Of a stretch of 64,000 bases of DNA, positions 18,785-28,300 are shown piece after piece. This stretch comes from Rhodocytophaga aerolata (GTDB lineage Bacteria > Bacteroidota > Bacteroidia > Cytophagales > 172606-1). Position numbers and translations under genes: made by a program. The notes under the pieces were generated by a model. That model searched no databases. It was not told the origin of the DNA and was given only the letters and a program-made list of their open reading frames with translations. The DNA lies in NCBI RefSeq assembly GCF_030503435.1, contig NZ_JAUKPO010000014.1:62001-126000 (forward strand), written 5' to 3'. Every line of letters starts with the position of its first letter. The first letter of the stretch is position 1.

Positions 18785-19717
18785 ATGAACAAAATAAAAA
18801 GCCCATTAACAGGTTCTTTGAACACAACTTTAGAACGTTATATAAATAGTAAATATATTATAGAAGGCTACAAAAAATACTTAAATATAGATGTAACAAG
18901 ATTTTTTGAAACTCAGAATAAAGTTAGTATATACAGATGTAATGATACAGGTTTTAGGTTTTATTATCCCTTTGATATTGATGGAGATCCAAACTTTTAC
19001 AAAGATTTGCAAAAGATCGATTGGTATTATAGTGACTGGCGCTGGGAAAATGAAATAGCTAACAACTTGATCAATCCAACTGATAAAGTTTTAGAGATAG
19101 GCTGCGGCAAAGGTGTATTTTTAGAAAGGCTTACCAAAAGAGGTATAGAATGTTTAGGGTTAGAACTTAATGATGATACAGTAGCAATTGGAGAATTAAA
19201 TAATATAACAATACTGAACGAAAATATAGAAGATCATGCCAATTTAAATCCTTCTACATATGATTGGATTGTTACATTTCAGGTTGTTGAGCATATAGCC
19301 TTTGTTAAATCCTTTATTGAAGCATCATTGAAAGCACTTAAACCAGGAGGAAAATTAATTATTTCAGTACCTAATAATGATGCAATTTATTTTAGTTTTC
19401 ATAAAGAAATCGAATTAGAACTTGCTTTTCAACAACGTATATTATTAATGAATATGCCACCTCACCACATGGGTTTATGGAATTCATCTTCATTAAGCAA
19501 GTTAGACTTAGTATTTAATTTAAATGTTGAGAAAATCTATAAAGAACCATTTCCTGAGCATAGAATAGATTTAGTGAGTGAAATTTTTGCGAAAAAATAT
19601 ATGGGCTTTAACAACTATTTAATTAGAAAAATATTTAAAAGTATTATCTATAGATTTAAAAAGACGGTGAATTTAGAGGGTACTACTGTACTTGCGGTGT
19701 ATTCTAAACCATTTTAA
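18785..19717 (+). CDS. Class I SAM-dependent methyltransferase
   Basis: 310 residues. The SAM-binding motif I is VLEIGCGKGVFLERL near residue 102, with acidic motif LGLELND after it; FQVVEHIAFV and LKPGGKLIISVPN correspond to motifs II/III of Methyltransf_11/23-type enzymes. The N-terminal 95 residues contain paired aromatic residues (DWYYSDWRWENEIA). It lies directly after wzt, the position where capping methyltransferases of ABC-exported O-antigens are often encoded, so a glycan methylation role is likely but inferred. From here the DNA becomes clearly more A+T-rich. Confidence 0.85.
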   Translation: MNKIKSPLTGSLNTTLERYINSKYIIEGYKKYLNIDVTRFFETQNKVSIYRCNDTGFRFYYPFDIDGDPNFYKDLQKIDWYYSDWRWENEIANNLINPTDKVLEIGCGKGVFLERLTKRGIECLGLELNDDTVAIGELNNITILNENIEDHANLNPSTYDWIVTFQVVEHIAFVKSFIEASLKALKPGGKLIISVPNNDAIYFSFHKEIELELAFQQRILLMNMPPHHMGLWNSSSLSKLDLVFNLNVEKIYKEPFPEHRIDLVSEIFAKKYMGFNNYLIRKIFKSIIYRFKKTVNLEGTTVLAVYSKPF

Positions 19718-19771
19718 TTTGCATTATATATAAACTTTTGTTTAGAGCATATAATAGTGTTAGTTAAATAT

Positions 19772-20914
19772 ATGAGAATTGCTTTTGTTTCAACCATGTC
19801 TGGCACTCCTTGGGGAGGGAGTGAAGAGCTATGGGTAAAAACTGCTCTTGAGGCCCTCAATCAAGGCCATACTATATTAGCATCGGTTATTGATTGGAAT
19901 GGCATTCATAAAAAACTTCAAGTGCTACAAAATAATGGTGCTTTAATTCATCTACGACCTCGATTCAGAGAATATCCTAGCAATTTACTCTCGCGCATAA
20001 AAAATAAAATAGATCGCACTATATTTAACTCAAACCCTTACTTCGAAGAGATTAAAGATATTATCGATTTCGAACCTGATGTCGTTATTTTTAATCAAAC
20101 AGGGACTTATGGAGTATTATGGGCTAATTCGTTAACTTATTTATTAGATAATTTCTCAATAAAATATTATTTGATTTGCCATGGCAGCTCAGAACATGAC
20201 GTTCTCCCTTATGATTTAATAAAAAAAGCTAGAAAAATTTTTGAAAATGCAAGCCTAATAATATTTGCTTCTAAAAGAAACCATTTAAATGCGGAGAGAG
20301 AACTAGCTTGTAAAATCGAAAACTATAAGATAATTAGAGAAACGTTATCAATTGATGACCTTTCTGTTGTTGATTGGCCATCGGAAGACAGGGTAAGTTT
20401 TGCATCTGTTGGTAGGTTAAGTATTGGTGATAAAGGTCAAGATATACTTTTATCAATATTTAACCAACCTCATTGGAGAACTAGAAATTGGAGGTTAAAC
20501 CTCTACGGTGAAGGAGACGATGAACGATATTTAAGAGATTTATCTAAATTTTACAATATCAGCGATAGAGTAAATTTTTGTGGATATCGTAATATCAGAG
20601 AAATTTGGACGATTAATCATTGTCTTTTGATGCCCTCAATTATTGAAGGCACTCCTATTGCATTAATGGAAGCAATGATAATAGGAAGGCCATCTGTAGT
20701 ATCTGATGTTGGTGGCAATGCTGAGGTGATCACAGAAGGATTAACAGGTTTTGTTGCTGGAACTTATCATGTGAATTGCTTCAGTAAGGCGATTGAAAGA
20801 GCATGGGCAAGTAAAGAAGAATGGAGAAACATTGGACTTGAAGCACATTATTGGTCTTTAAATAATCTCGATCTCTATAGCCACAAAACTTTTTTACAGT
20901 ATATTCTAAATTAA
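19772..20914 (+). CDS. Glycosyltransferase family 4
   Basis: 380 residues from the ATG at 19772 (a GTG five codons upstream is possible). The start MRIAFVSTMSGTPWGGSEELW is the N-terminal strand and glycine loop of GT-B retaining glycosyltransferases. Near residue 210 FASVGRLSIGDKGQDILLSI and near 295 SIIEGTPIALMEAM (the EX7E motif) define GT4. Expected to transfer a sugar from an NDP-sugar to the growing lipid-linked glycan on the cytoplasmic side. Sugar specificity cannot be read from sequence. Confidence 0.88.
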   Translation: MRIAFVSTMSGTPWGGSEELWVKTALEALNQGHTILASVIDWNGIHKKLQVLQNNGALIHLRPRFREYPSNLLSRIKNKIDRTIFNSNPYFEEIKDIIDFEPDVVIFNQTGTYGVLWANSLTYLLDNFSIKYYLICHGSSEHDVLPYDLIKKARKIFENASLIIFASKRNHLNAERELACKIENYKIIRETLSIDDLSVVDWPSEDRVSFASVGRLSIGDKGQDILLSIFNQPHWRTRNWRLNLYGEGDDERYLRDLSKFYNISDRVNFCGYRNIREIWTINHCLLMPSIIEGTPIALMEAMIIGRPSVVSDVGGNAEVITEGLTGFVAGTYHVNCFSKAIERAWASKEEWRNIGLEAHYWSLNNLDLYSHKTFLQYILN

Positions 20915-20926
20915 TCTTCATAATTA

Positions 20927-21892
20927 ATGTATGTCTCTCCATTAGTGTCTATTGTTGTTCCTTGTTTTAACTATGGCCATTATATACTTGAAACTTTGAC
21001 CTCCGTTTTAGAGCAAAGTTTTCCTCATTGGGAATGCATTATTGTGGATGATGGTTCAACAGATAATACACGAGATGTGGTAGTAAAATTTGTAGAGAAG
21101 GATGAAAGATTTAGGTATATCTATCAACCAAATAAAGGAATGTCAGGAGCAAGAAATACCGCTTTTAAAATGGCAAAGGGTTCATATATACAACTGCTTG
21201 ATGCTGATGATTTGCTTGAGTTTGATAAGCTCAATGTTCAGGTAAATTTTTTGCATAATAATCCTGATGTTGATATAGTATATAGCGATGTTCGTTTTTT
21301 TACTGATAAAGATAAAAATACATTGTTGCTAAATTATCCTGGTATGGACGGTATCATTCCTATGCCTCGTATATCAGGAAGAGGTGCAACGATAGTAAAG
21401 GCATTTTTGAGAGGAACAATAAAAATAAATACTGCTTTATTCAGAAAGAGTATCTTAAATAAGATCGGATACATGGATGAGAAGCTTACTATAGCTGCAG
21501 AAGACTGGAATTTCTGGTTAACAGCAGCTATCTATAAATTAAAATTTTTTTATCTTGATATTCCCGATACGTGTGCTCTGGTAAGAGCACATAGTGAAAG
21601 TGTAAGTATGCCAGATAGTAAAAAATTACTAAAGACAAGGCCTTCTACAGAAGCTATGCTGGAGTCAATATATGAAACTTATAGTAGTCTTGAATTACTA
21701 AAAAAATTAGATTCAAAGGTTGTAAGTGAGATATTCGGTAATAAAGCATTAAATGAAATATCTGCAGGAGATATTAAGAAGGGCTTATATTATTTATATT
21801 TAAATATTCTGTGGGGGTATAGAAAGCTTTATTATTTACATCATGGCATATACCATTTAAAAGAAAGATTGATAAAAAATATAATTATCTAG
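20927..21892 (+). CDS. Glycosyltransferase family 2
   Basis: 321 residues. The GT-A domain shows VSIVVPCFNYGHYI at the start, IIVDDGSTDNTRDVV near residue 40 and LLDADDLLEFDKL near 92 with the DXD-like metal-binding acidic pair. An aspartate-rich region AAEDWNFWLTAA near 190 corresponds to the catalytic ED pair. The stop codon overlaps the GTG start of the next gene by one base, indicating translational coupling. Confidence 0.88.
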   Translation: MYVSPLVSIVVPCFNYGHYILETLTSVLEQSFPHWECIIVDDGSTDNTRDVVVKFVEKDERFRYIYQPNKGMSGARNTAFKMAKGSYIQLLDADDLLEFDKLNVQVNFLHNNPDVDIVYSDVRFFTDKDKNTLLLNYPGMDGIIPMPRISGRGATIVKAFLRGTIKINTALFRKSILNKIGYMDEKLTIAAEDWNFWLTAAIYKLKFFYLDIPDTCALVRAHSESVSMPDSKKLLKTRPSTEAMLESIYETYSSLELLKKLDSKVVSEIFGNKALNEISAGDIKKGLYYLYLNILWGYRKLYYLHHGIYHLKERLIKNIII

Positions 21893-23088
21893 TGAATATC
21901 CTTTTTTCTATTGGCACACTTGATGTAGGAGGAGCACAAACTATCGCTTTAAGATTGGCTTCGGAGTTTGCCGCAAAGCAAAATTATAATGTATATTTTT
22001 ATAATGTGGCTTCAGAAAAGATTGAGTCAGAAATGGTAGAAGCTATATTAACTTCGCAAGTTAAATTTCTTTCCATCTATAATTATCCCATAATAAATTT
22101 TTTATTATGGAAGGTAAATGGAATTTTGAAACTAGCTGGTATCAGCTACAACTTCAGAGAAAAAGCTAAAGAGTGGTATTTTAAATTTTGCATTAAAAGA
22201 TATAAAATAAATTTGATAAGCAGCCATTTGATAGGTTCAGATTTGTTCTGCACCAGAATATTAAAGAAGTCTGCAATACCAATAGTTATTACCGAGCATG
22301 GTGATTATGTAGTTCATAAAAAATTAGGAGTAGAGTATCTTGAGCCACAAATGCAGGGTATATTTAGCAGAGCTAATTTTATAGTAACTGTATCAGATTA
22401 CTGCAAAAAAAATATAATAGAGTTTATGAATACTGATACTAAGCCTGTACAAACAATTTATAATGGAATAACTATTGTCAAACAACAATATTATGGCGAA
22501 GCGAGACGCAAATTAGGGATTTCTGAGAAAGCCATTGTATATGGGTTAGTCGCCCGTGGAATAGAAGAGAAGGGTTGGCGCGAGGCTATAGAGGCATTTC
22601 TATGGGTACAGTCCAACACAGGAAAAGAGTTACATTTAGTATTAGTGGGAGCAGGTGAATTTTTAGATAAGTTAAAACAGATATATACTCAATATACTAG
22701 CTCTATTCACTTTGTTGGATATTCTAACAAGCCGGCTTTCTGGATTGAAAGCTTTGATGTAGGATTACTACCTACTTATTTTGAGACTTTAAGCAACACG
22801 GTAATTGAATACATATTTATGGAAAAGCCAGCAATAGTTAGTAATACTGGTGGCGTTCCAGAGGTAGTCTGTAATAATGGAGAGGTAGCTGGTGTCTTAA
22901 TTGATTTAGATAAAGATGGAAAACCATGTATAAAGCAATTAGCAGATGCTATGTTGAAGTACGTTACCTCTACCAATTTAATTAAAAAACACTCTGTTAT
23001 AGCTAAGAAAGCTTTTAAAAAATTTGAAATTGATAGTTGTGTTCAACAATATGAAAAATTATTTATTTATCTCACAAAGAATCAATGA
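21892..23088 (+). CDS. Glycosyltransferase family 4
   Basis: 398 residues starting at GTG, sharing one base with the previous stop. MNILFSIGTLDVGGAQTIAL is the GT-B N-terminal motif; VARGIEEKGWREAIEAF near residue 222 and TYFETLSNTVIEYIFMEKP near 300 are donor-site motifs of GT4. Downstream, the start of the next gene overlaps its stop as ATGA. Role in the glycan pathway is inferred from family and context. Confidence 0.87.
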   Translation: MNILFSIGTLDVGGAQTIALRLASEFAAKQNYNVYFYNVASEKIESEMVEAILTSQVKFLSIYNYPIINFLLWKVNGILKLAGISYNFREKAKEWYFKFCIKRYKINLISSHLIGSDLFCTRILKKSAIPIVITEHGDYVVHKKLGVEYLEPQMQGIFSRANFIVTVSDYCKKNIIEFMNTDTKPVQTIYNGITIVKQQYYGEARRKLGISEKAIVYGLVARGIEEKGWREAIEAFLWVQSNTGKELHLVLVGAGEFLDKLKQIYTQYTSSIHFVGYSNKPAFWIESFDVGLLPTYFETLSNTVIEYIFMEKPAIVSNTGGVPEVVCNNGEVAGVLIDLDKDGKPCIKQLADAMLKYVTSTNLIKKHSVIAKKAFKKFEIDSCVQQYEKLFIYLTKNQ

Positions 23089-23816
23089 TTAATACGCTAA
23101 AAAATAATAAGTTCTTATTCAATGCTGTATGGTTCCTTAGAAGTTTGAGGGGAGTTACACCAGAGCAGTTAAATACAAGTTATTATATACAAAAAAGGAA
23201 GCCCATAATTGAGGCCTATTTTGCAAATAATACAATTAAAAAGTTACAAATAGGATCCTATAAAAATATTTATGATGGTTGGTTAAATGTAGATATTAAC
23301 CCTCCTTCAGACAGTGTTGCTTTTTTAGATGCTACACAACCATTCCCCTTTCCAGACGCATCCTTTGATTATATTTTCACGGAACATATGATTGAGCATA
23401 TAACATTGTCGGAAGCAGAGAATATGCTTTGTGAATGTTACAGAATATTAAAAAAAGGGGGTAAGATAAGGATTTCAACACCTAATATGGATGAAATAGT
23501 AGATCTAAAAGAGCCAGTTAAGGTAGTTCAGCAAGAGTATATCAGCTACAGTCTAAAAAATTATGTAGGTGTAGAATACACAGATAATCCGGCATGGGTA
23601 GTCAATAATATGTTTTATAATTTTGGCCATAAGTTTATTCATAACCTTCATACATTAAGCTTTTTGTTGAATAAAGCAAACTTCAAGCAAATTCATCAAT
23701 ATCAGCCTGGCGAAAGTGATGACCCTATATTCAAAAATATAGAACGTCATGGCTTGTATATTTCAGAGAAGTTCAATCAATTAGAAAGTCTAGTAGTTGA
23801 GGCTGTAAAAGAATGA
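23085..23816 (+). CDS. SAM-dependent methyltransferase (Methyltransf_11-like)
   Basis: 243 residues. LQIGSYKNIYDGWLNVDI near residue 55 replaces the usual glycine-rich motif I with a variant common among predicted polysaccharide-locus methyltransferases; DYIFTEHMIEHITL near 104 and RILKKGGKIRISTPN near 125 are motifs II/III. Both ends overlap neighbours by four bases (ATGA), so it is co-translated with two glycosyltransferases and probably acts on the same glycan. Confidence 0.82.
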   Translation: MINTLKNNKFLFNAVWFLRSLRGVTPEQLNTSYYIQKRKPIIEAYFANNTIKKLQIGSYKNIYDGWLNVDINPPSDSVAFLDATQPFPFPDASFDYIFTEHMIEHITLSEAENMLCECYRILKKGGKIRISTPNMDEIVDLKEPVKVVQQEYISYSLKNYVGVEYTDNPAWVVNNMFYNFGHKFIHNLHTLSFLLNKANFKQIHQYQPGESDDPIFKNIERHGLYISEKFNQLESLVVEAVKE

Positions 23817-24829
23817 AAGGTGTAAGTGTGGTTATATGCTGTTATAATAGTGAGAAAAGACTGTCTCCAACCATCAAACATTTAGCTGAACAAAATGTGC
23901 CTGATTATATTATGTGGGAAGTAATTGTTGTAGATAATAATTCGACTGATAATACAGCAAAAATTGTAAGAAGTTTATGGAGCGGCTATAAAATCAGTGA
24001 AACTATTAGGCTTAGGGTTGTAAATGAGAACCGAGCAGGCTTATCTCATGCACGGACAAGAGGTATGACTGAAGCTAGTTTTGATTTAATATGTTTTGTA
24101 GATGATGATAACTGGTTAAATAAAGATTATTTAGCAATAGTATATGAAATTATGACAGCCAATCCTTGTATTGGAGTATTAGGAGGAGTAGGGGTGGCTG
24201 AGTGTGAAATTAATTCTCCTGAATGGTTTACTTCCGTGAAAGAAAATTATGCTGTAGGCAAGCAATCTAATGTATCGGGTGATATTTCTGAAAAGCGGGG
24301 TTATGTATATGGTGCAGGTTTTGTCTTGAAAAGAGAGATTTTACAAAAGTTAGCTTCTATTAACTACTCTAGTTCTTTAACCGATAGGAGAGAAAATAAA
24401 TTAAGTGCAGGTGGAGACTCTGAATTATGTTATTTGACAAGATTGGCTGGATATCTAATCTGGTATGACGAGAGGCTCACTTTCAAACATTTTATCCCAA
24501 AAGAAAGGTTAAGGTGGGAGTACTATAAGAAGTTAATACAAGGTTTTGGAGAAGCACGTTTTTATCTGGAACCCTATCGAATAATATTAAAAGGAGGAAC
24601 AAAAAATTATGTGGGAAAGAATATAGTATGGCTAATAGAGTTCTGGTATAGCCTTTATTATTTGATACAGACATTCATTTTTACTCCTTTTAGTAAAGAT
24701 CGAAAAGCTTTAATGGCTGATTTGATTTACCAAGCCTCTTATTGTAAAATGTTATTAATAAAAAATTACACATTTGATAAAAATCTGGAACAAATATATC
24801 AATTACAACACCATTTACTAAATAGATAA
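23813..24829 (+). CDS. Glycosyltransferase family 2
   Basis: 338 residues. VSVVICCYNSEKRLSPTI opens the GT-A fold; VIVVDNNSTDNTAKIV near residue 42 and CFVDDDNWLNKDYL near 98 give the nucleotide-sugar and metal sites, and GGDSELCYLTRLAGY near 204 holds the acidic catalytic region. The C-terminus has a hydrophobic patch (WLIEFWYSLYYLIQTFIF) that may associate with the membrane. Start overlaps the preceding stop by four bases. Confidence 0.87.
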   Translation: MKGVSVVICCYNSEKRLSPTIKHLAEQNVPDYIMWEVIVVDNNSTDNTAKIVRSLWSGYKISETIRLRVVNENRAGLSHARTRGMTEASFDLICFVDDDNWLNKDYLAIVYEIMTANPCIGVLGGVGVAECEINSPEWFTSVKENYAVGKQSNVSGDISEKRGYVYGAGFVLKREILQKLASINYSSSLTDRRENKLSAGGDSELCYLTRLAGYLIWYDERLTFKHFIPKERLRWEYYKKLIQGFGEARFYLEPYRIILKGGTKNYVGKNIVWLIEFWYSLYYLIQTFIFTPFSKDRKALMADLIYQASYCKMLLIKNYTFDKNLEQIYQLQHHLLNR

Positions 24830-24856
24830 TAATGATAGTGGGAAAGATTATATTTT

Positions 24857-25861
24857 ATGCTTTTGCTTGATAGTGAAAATATTACAAGAAATCACCCGGT
24901 AAATCTTCGGCCGGAGCATCAGAGATACTTCGAAAAAGAATACAATAAAACACTTCCTTCGGTATACCTTAAAATGCATAAGAATGTATTGCTTACTAGT
25001 GAAGGAATTATATTTAAGAACTTAACACTTATTAAAGAATCTCTCTTAATGCCTGAGCATGGAACTACTTTTAATCTAAGGTATATTATTTCAGTAGTAC
25101 TTCGTAGAAAGAAAGTGGTTTTGCAAGATGGTAATTATCTATTCGTATTCAACGTATGGTATCAAGGATATTTTCATTGGTTGACTGAGTGTTTACCTAA
25201 ATTGTATCTGATTAAGGATTTTTTGCATCAATACACGTTACTCTTGCCAGATAATATATCATCATTTCATCGATCGAGCCTAAAAGCTTTTCAATTTAAA
25301 GAGATTCTGTATTTTTCTACAAACGAATACTTAGCCATTCCTAACTTGGATATTATTACACAGCTTGCTGAAACTGGCAGTTATAATATACAGCTCATAA
25401 AACATATGCGGAGTTATTTTAATGACTACTTCTCTTTTACTGAAACTTCTATTTTAGCGGAGAAAATATATATATCACGCAGAAAAGCATCACGCAGAAA
25501 AATTATTAATGAGGAGCATGTAGAAAAGTTACTCTCAGATGCAGGTTTTTATTCAATAATAATGGAGGACTTCTCTTTTGAGGAGCAAATTGCTATAATG
25601 CGTCAATGCAAATATCTAATATCTATGCATGGTGCAGGGTTAACAAATATGTTATTTATGCCTACTAATACCTGCGTTTTAGAATTTAGACCAGAAGGAG
25701 ATGAATCTAATTTATGCTATTTTTCTTTAGCTTCTGCATTAAATATCTTCTATTTCTATCAGTTTGGCCTACCTAATAATCTTAAAAATATCCATAATGC
25801 CGATATCCTAATAGATGTACCTTTACTGCAACAGACAGTTGAGCAGATGTTAAAATATTAA
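24857..25861 (+). CDS. Glycosyltransferase family 61 (DUF563)
   Basis: 334 residues. The motif YHWLTE-like GYFHWLTECLPKLYL near residue 104, IYISRRKASRRKIINEEHV near 206 and ISMHGAGLTNMLFM near 257 are the defining features of GT61 family proteins, which in bacteria occur in capsule and O-antigen loci. No signal peptide or membrane anchor is seen. It is the only GT61 member here. Confidence 0.87.
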   Translation: MLLLDSENITRNHPVNLRPEHQRYFEKEYNKTLPSVYLKMHKNVLLTSEGIIFKNLTLIKESLLMPEHGTTFNLRYIISVVLRRKKVVLQDGNYLFVFNVWYQGYFHWLTECLPKLYLIKDFLHQYTLLLPDNISSFHRSSLKAFQFKEILYFSTNEYLAIPNLDIITQLAETGSYNIQLIKHMRSYFNDYFSFTETSILAEKIYISRRKASRRKIINEEHVEKLLSDAGFYSIIMEDFSFEEQIAIMRQCKYLISMHGAGLTNMLFMPTNTCVLEFRPEGDESNLCYFSLASALNIFYFYQFGLPNNLKNIHNADILIDVPLLQQTVEQMLKY

Positions 25862-25871
25862 TCCTACATAA

Positions 25872-26669
25872 GTGATCAGCAATACCATAAAAAAAATATT
25901 TACCGTATTTGGCCTTGAAATAAGGAGGAAGCAGTTGCAGAAGAAACAACTTATAACACCTCAGCGTACTTCCATGCAGGCCTCTCTACAGCACATAAAA
26001 TCTTTGGGATTTAACCCGCAAACAATAATCGATGTGGGAGCAGCTCATGGAACCGATGCGCTTTTTAATGTTTTTCCAGATTCGAAGCATATATTGATTG
26101 AACCGTTAAAAGAATTCAAGGAACGGCTTACTGCTCTAAATAAAGAATACAGCATAATTTATATTCCTAAAGCGGTCGGCGCTCAAAAAGGAGAATTAAA
26201 AATAAATGTACATCCTGATTTATATGGTACCTCATTACTTCAGGAAACAGATGGAAACTTATACGATGGAATAGCACGTACAATAGAGGTTACTACTTTA
26301 GATGATATTTATAAGGAAAATGCTCTAGTTGCTCCAATTATATTGAAGGTAGATGTGCAGGGATATGAAATACAAGTATTGGAGGGAGGGAGCTTAGTGA
26401 TGCAGCAAGCAGAGGTTGTTGTTTTGGAATCATCCTTGTTTAAATTCATGAAAGAGGGTGTAGACTTTTATGAAATAATTCATTATATGAAACAAAAGGG
26501 GTTTGTTGTGTATGATATGGTAGAAGGGCATAATCGTCCTTTAGATGATGCTTTGGCACAGGTAGACTTAGTCTTCGTGAAAGAAAAAGGACAACTTCGG
26601 AATAATCATAATTGGGCTACTCCTCAGCAACGTAGGGAGTTACAGGAAAGAGTAAAACATTATAATTAA
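25872..26669 (+). CDS. FkbM family methyltransferase
   Basis: 265 residues from GTG. Motif I is IIDVGAAHGTDALFNVF near residue 51, the acidic motif is HILIEPLKEF, and ILKVDVQGYEIQVLEGG near 158 is the FkbM signature. The first 40 residues are basic and amphipathic (KKIFTVFGLEIRRKQLQKKQ), possibly a membrane-binding helix. FkbM enzymes O-methylate sugar or polyketide hydroxyls; three occur in this locus. Substrate inferred to be the exported glycan. Confidence 0.88.
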   Translation: MISNTIKKIFTVFGLEIRRKQLQKKQLITPQRTSMQASLQHIKSLGFNPQTIIDVGAAHGTDALFNVFPDSKHILIEPLKEFKERLTALNKEYSIIYIPKAVGAQKGELKINVHPDLYGTSLLQETDGNLYDGIARTIEVTTLDDIYKENALVAPIILKVDVQGYEIQVLEGGSLVMQQAEVVVLESSLFKFMKEGVDFYEIIHYMKQKGFVVYDMVEGHNRPLDDALAQVDLVFVKEKGQLRNNHNWATPQQRRELQERVKHYN

Positions 26670-26677
26670 TATTAGCT

Positions 26678-27463
26678 ATGAGTGAGTTATGTGTTGTGGT
26701 GATGTCATGTGATAAGTATTCTGATATATGGCAATCATTTTACACCTTATTTGATAAATACTGGTCTGACTGTCCTCTTAAGGTATATCATATATCAGAA
26801 ACAAAAAAGCTGAATCATCCTAAAGTAGTTTCGTTGGTTGCAGGTGCAGGAACAGAGTGGAGTGAAAGATTAGCTTGGGCTTTAGCTAAAATTCCAGAAA
26901 GATATGTGCTATTCCTACTGGAAGATTATTTGTTGATAGATTATGTAGACACTAAAAGAATTATAGATTTAGTAAACGTTATCAAAGCAGAAGAAGCAGG
27001 TTACATGCGTATTTTTCCTTGTCCTGCACCAGATATAAATTATAAAGAATATAAAGATATTGGGCTAATTCTTAAACATAGCCCCTATAATGTAACTACT
27101 CAAGCCACTATCTGGGACAAAGAAATACTAAAAAGTATACTTGTACCTACAGAAACAGTTTGGAAGTTTGAAATAGAAGGCTCTAAAAGAACTACACAAA
27201 TAGAAAAGATCTTTTTAGGCTTACAGGAGAAAAATAGCAGGATCTTTAAACCAAGTGATTATCCTTACCCTTACTTTTGCACAGCTGTATTTAAAGGTAA
27301 ATGGATGCGTGGTGCTGTAGAACATTGCACTAAGGAAGGTATCAAGTTAGATTTAGAATATAGGCCAGTAGAAAGTAGTATGGATGAATTTTACAGAGTT
27401 TATTATCCTAAGTCTCCAGTTTTTATTCAACACATAATGGATTTTGTAAAATCCAGGGTATAA
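26678..27463 (+). CDS. Glycosyltransferase-like protein of a capsule/LOS family
   Basis: 261 residues. The opening LCVVVMSCDKYSDIWQSFY resembles GT-A N-termini in place of VSIIIPTYN, and RYVLFLLEDYLLIDYVD near residue 83 may provide the acidic metal site. FKIF-like residues and WDKEIL near 148 also occur in related polysaccharide-locus proteins. It lacks a standard DXD, so the assignment to a glycosyltransferase rests on fold-like pattern and context and is tentative. It sits between two FkbM methyltransferase genes. Confidence 0.6.
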   Translation: MSELCVVVMSCDKYSDIWQSFYTLFDKYWSDCPLKVYHISETKKLNHPKVVSLVAGAGTEWSERLAWALAKIPERYVLFLLEDYLLIDYVDTKRIIDLVNVIKAEEAGYMRIFPCPAPDINYKEYKDIGLILKHSPYNVTTQATIWDKEILKSILVPTETVWKFEIEGSKRTTQIEKIFLGLQEKNSRIFKPSDYPYPYFCTAVFKGKWMRGAVEHCTKEGIKLDLEYRPVESSMDEFYRVYYPKSPVFIQHIMDFVKSRV

Positions 27464-27480
27464 CATTAAAACATTCTAAA

Positions 27481-28287
27481 ATGATATCACTGAGCAAGCC
27501 TGTTCTAAAAAAGATTTATAAAATGCAAGGGAAAAAAAGGTTTCATAAATTATTTGAAATTATGCATAATCTTTCTTTGCCTGGAATGAATTATGGGGGG
27601 GGAGGAGATATAATGTTGAGTGGAGAAAAGTTTGTACTGGAATACTTACAGAAAACATTAAGTCAAAAACAATGTATAACTGTTTTCGATGTAGGCGCAA
27701 ACATTGGGACCTTTACGAGGGAAGTGCTTGCTACACTAGGCGAAAAAGCTCAGGTTTATTGTTTTGAGCCATCGGCATATACTTTTAAAATTCTGTCTAA
27801 AAATATAGGTAGTTGCCCGAAGGTTAAGCTTTTTAATATAGGATTAGGAAGCACCAATACTGATAAATTATTATTTTACAATGATAAAGGTTCTATTTTA
27901 GCTTCTATGTATGAGCGTGACTTATCTAAATATAATGTAACGCTTGACAAGCAAGAAATAGTTACACTCGAGGAACTGGATTCTTTTTGTAATAATAATA
28001 AAATCTATAACATAGATTTCCTTAAATTAGATGTAGAGGGTTTTGAATTTGAGGTATTGAAGGGAAGTAAAAGTATGATAGCTAATAGAAAAATAGACCG
28101 TATACAATTTGAATTTGGAGGTACACAAATTGATTCAAGAACCTTTTTTAGAGATTTTTTTCTTTTGCTTTCGCCAAGTTATAACATCTACAGGATATTA
28201 AAGGATGGATTATATCTTATAGATAGGTATACGGAAAGTCTTGAGATTTTTCTGACTTCTAACTTTTTAGCAGAGCTAAAAGCATAA
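27481..28287 (+). CDS. FkbM family methyltransferase
   Basis: 268 residues. VFDVGANIGTFTREVL near residue 68 is motif I, VYCFEPSAYTFKIL the acidic motif and FLKLDVEGFEFEVLKGS near 181 the FkbM signature; RIQFEFGG follows. It starts with a basic segment (KPVLKKIYKMQGKKRFHKL). It differs substantially from the other two FkbM proteins in the array, so the three probably modify different positions rather than being recent duplicates. Confidence 0.88.
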   Translation: MISLSKPVLKKIYKMQGKKRFHKLFEIMHNLSLPGMNYGGGGDIMLSGEKFVLEYLQKTLSQKQCITVFDVGANIGTFTREVLATLGEKAQVYCFEPSAYTFKILSKNIGSCPKVKLFNIGLGSTNTDKLLFYNDKGSILASMYERDLSKYNVTLDKQEIVTLEELDSFCNNNKIYNIDFLKLDVEGFEFEVLKGSKSMIANRKIDRIQFEFGGTQIDSRTFFRDFFLLLSPSYNIYRILKDGLYLIDRYTESLEIFLTSNFLAELKA

Positions 28288-28300
28288 TCTATAAATTAGA

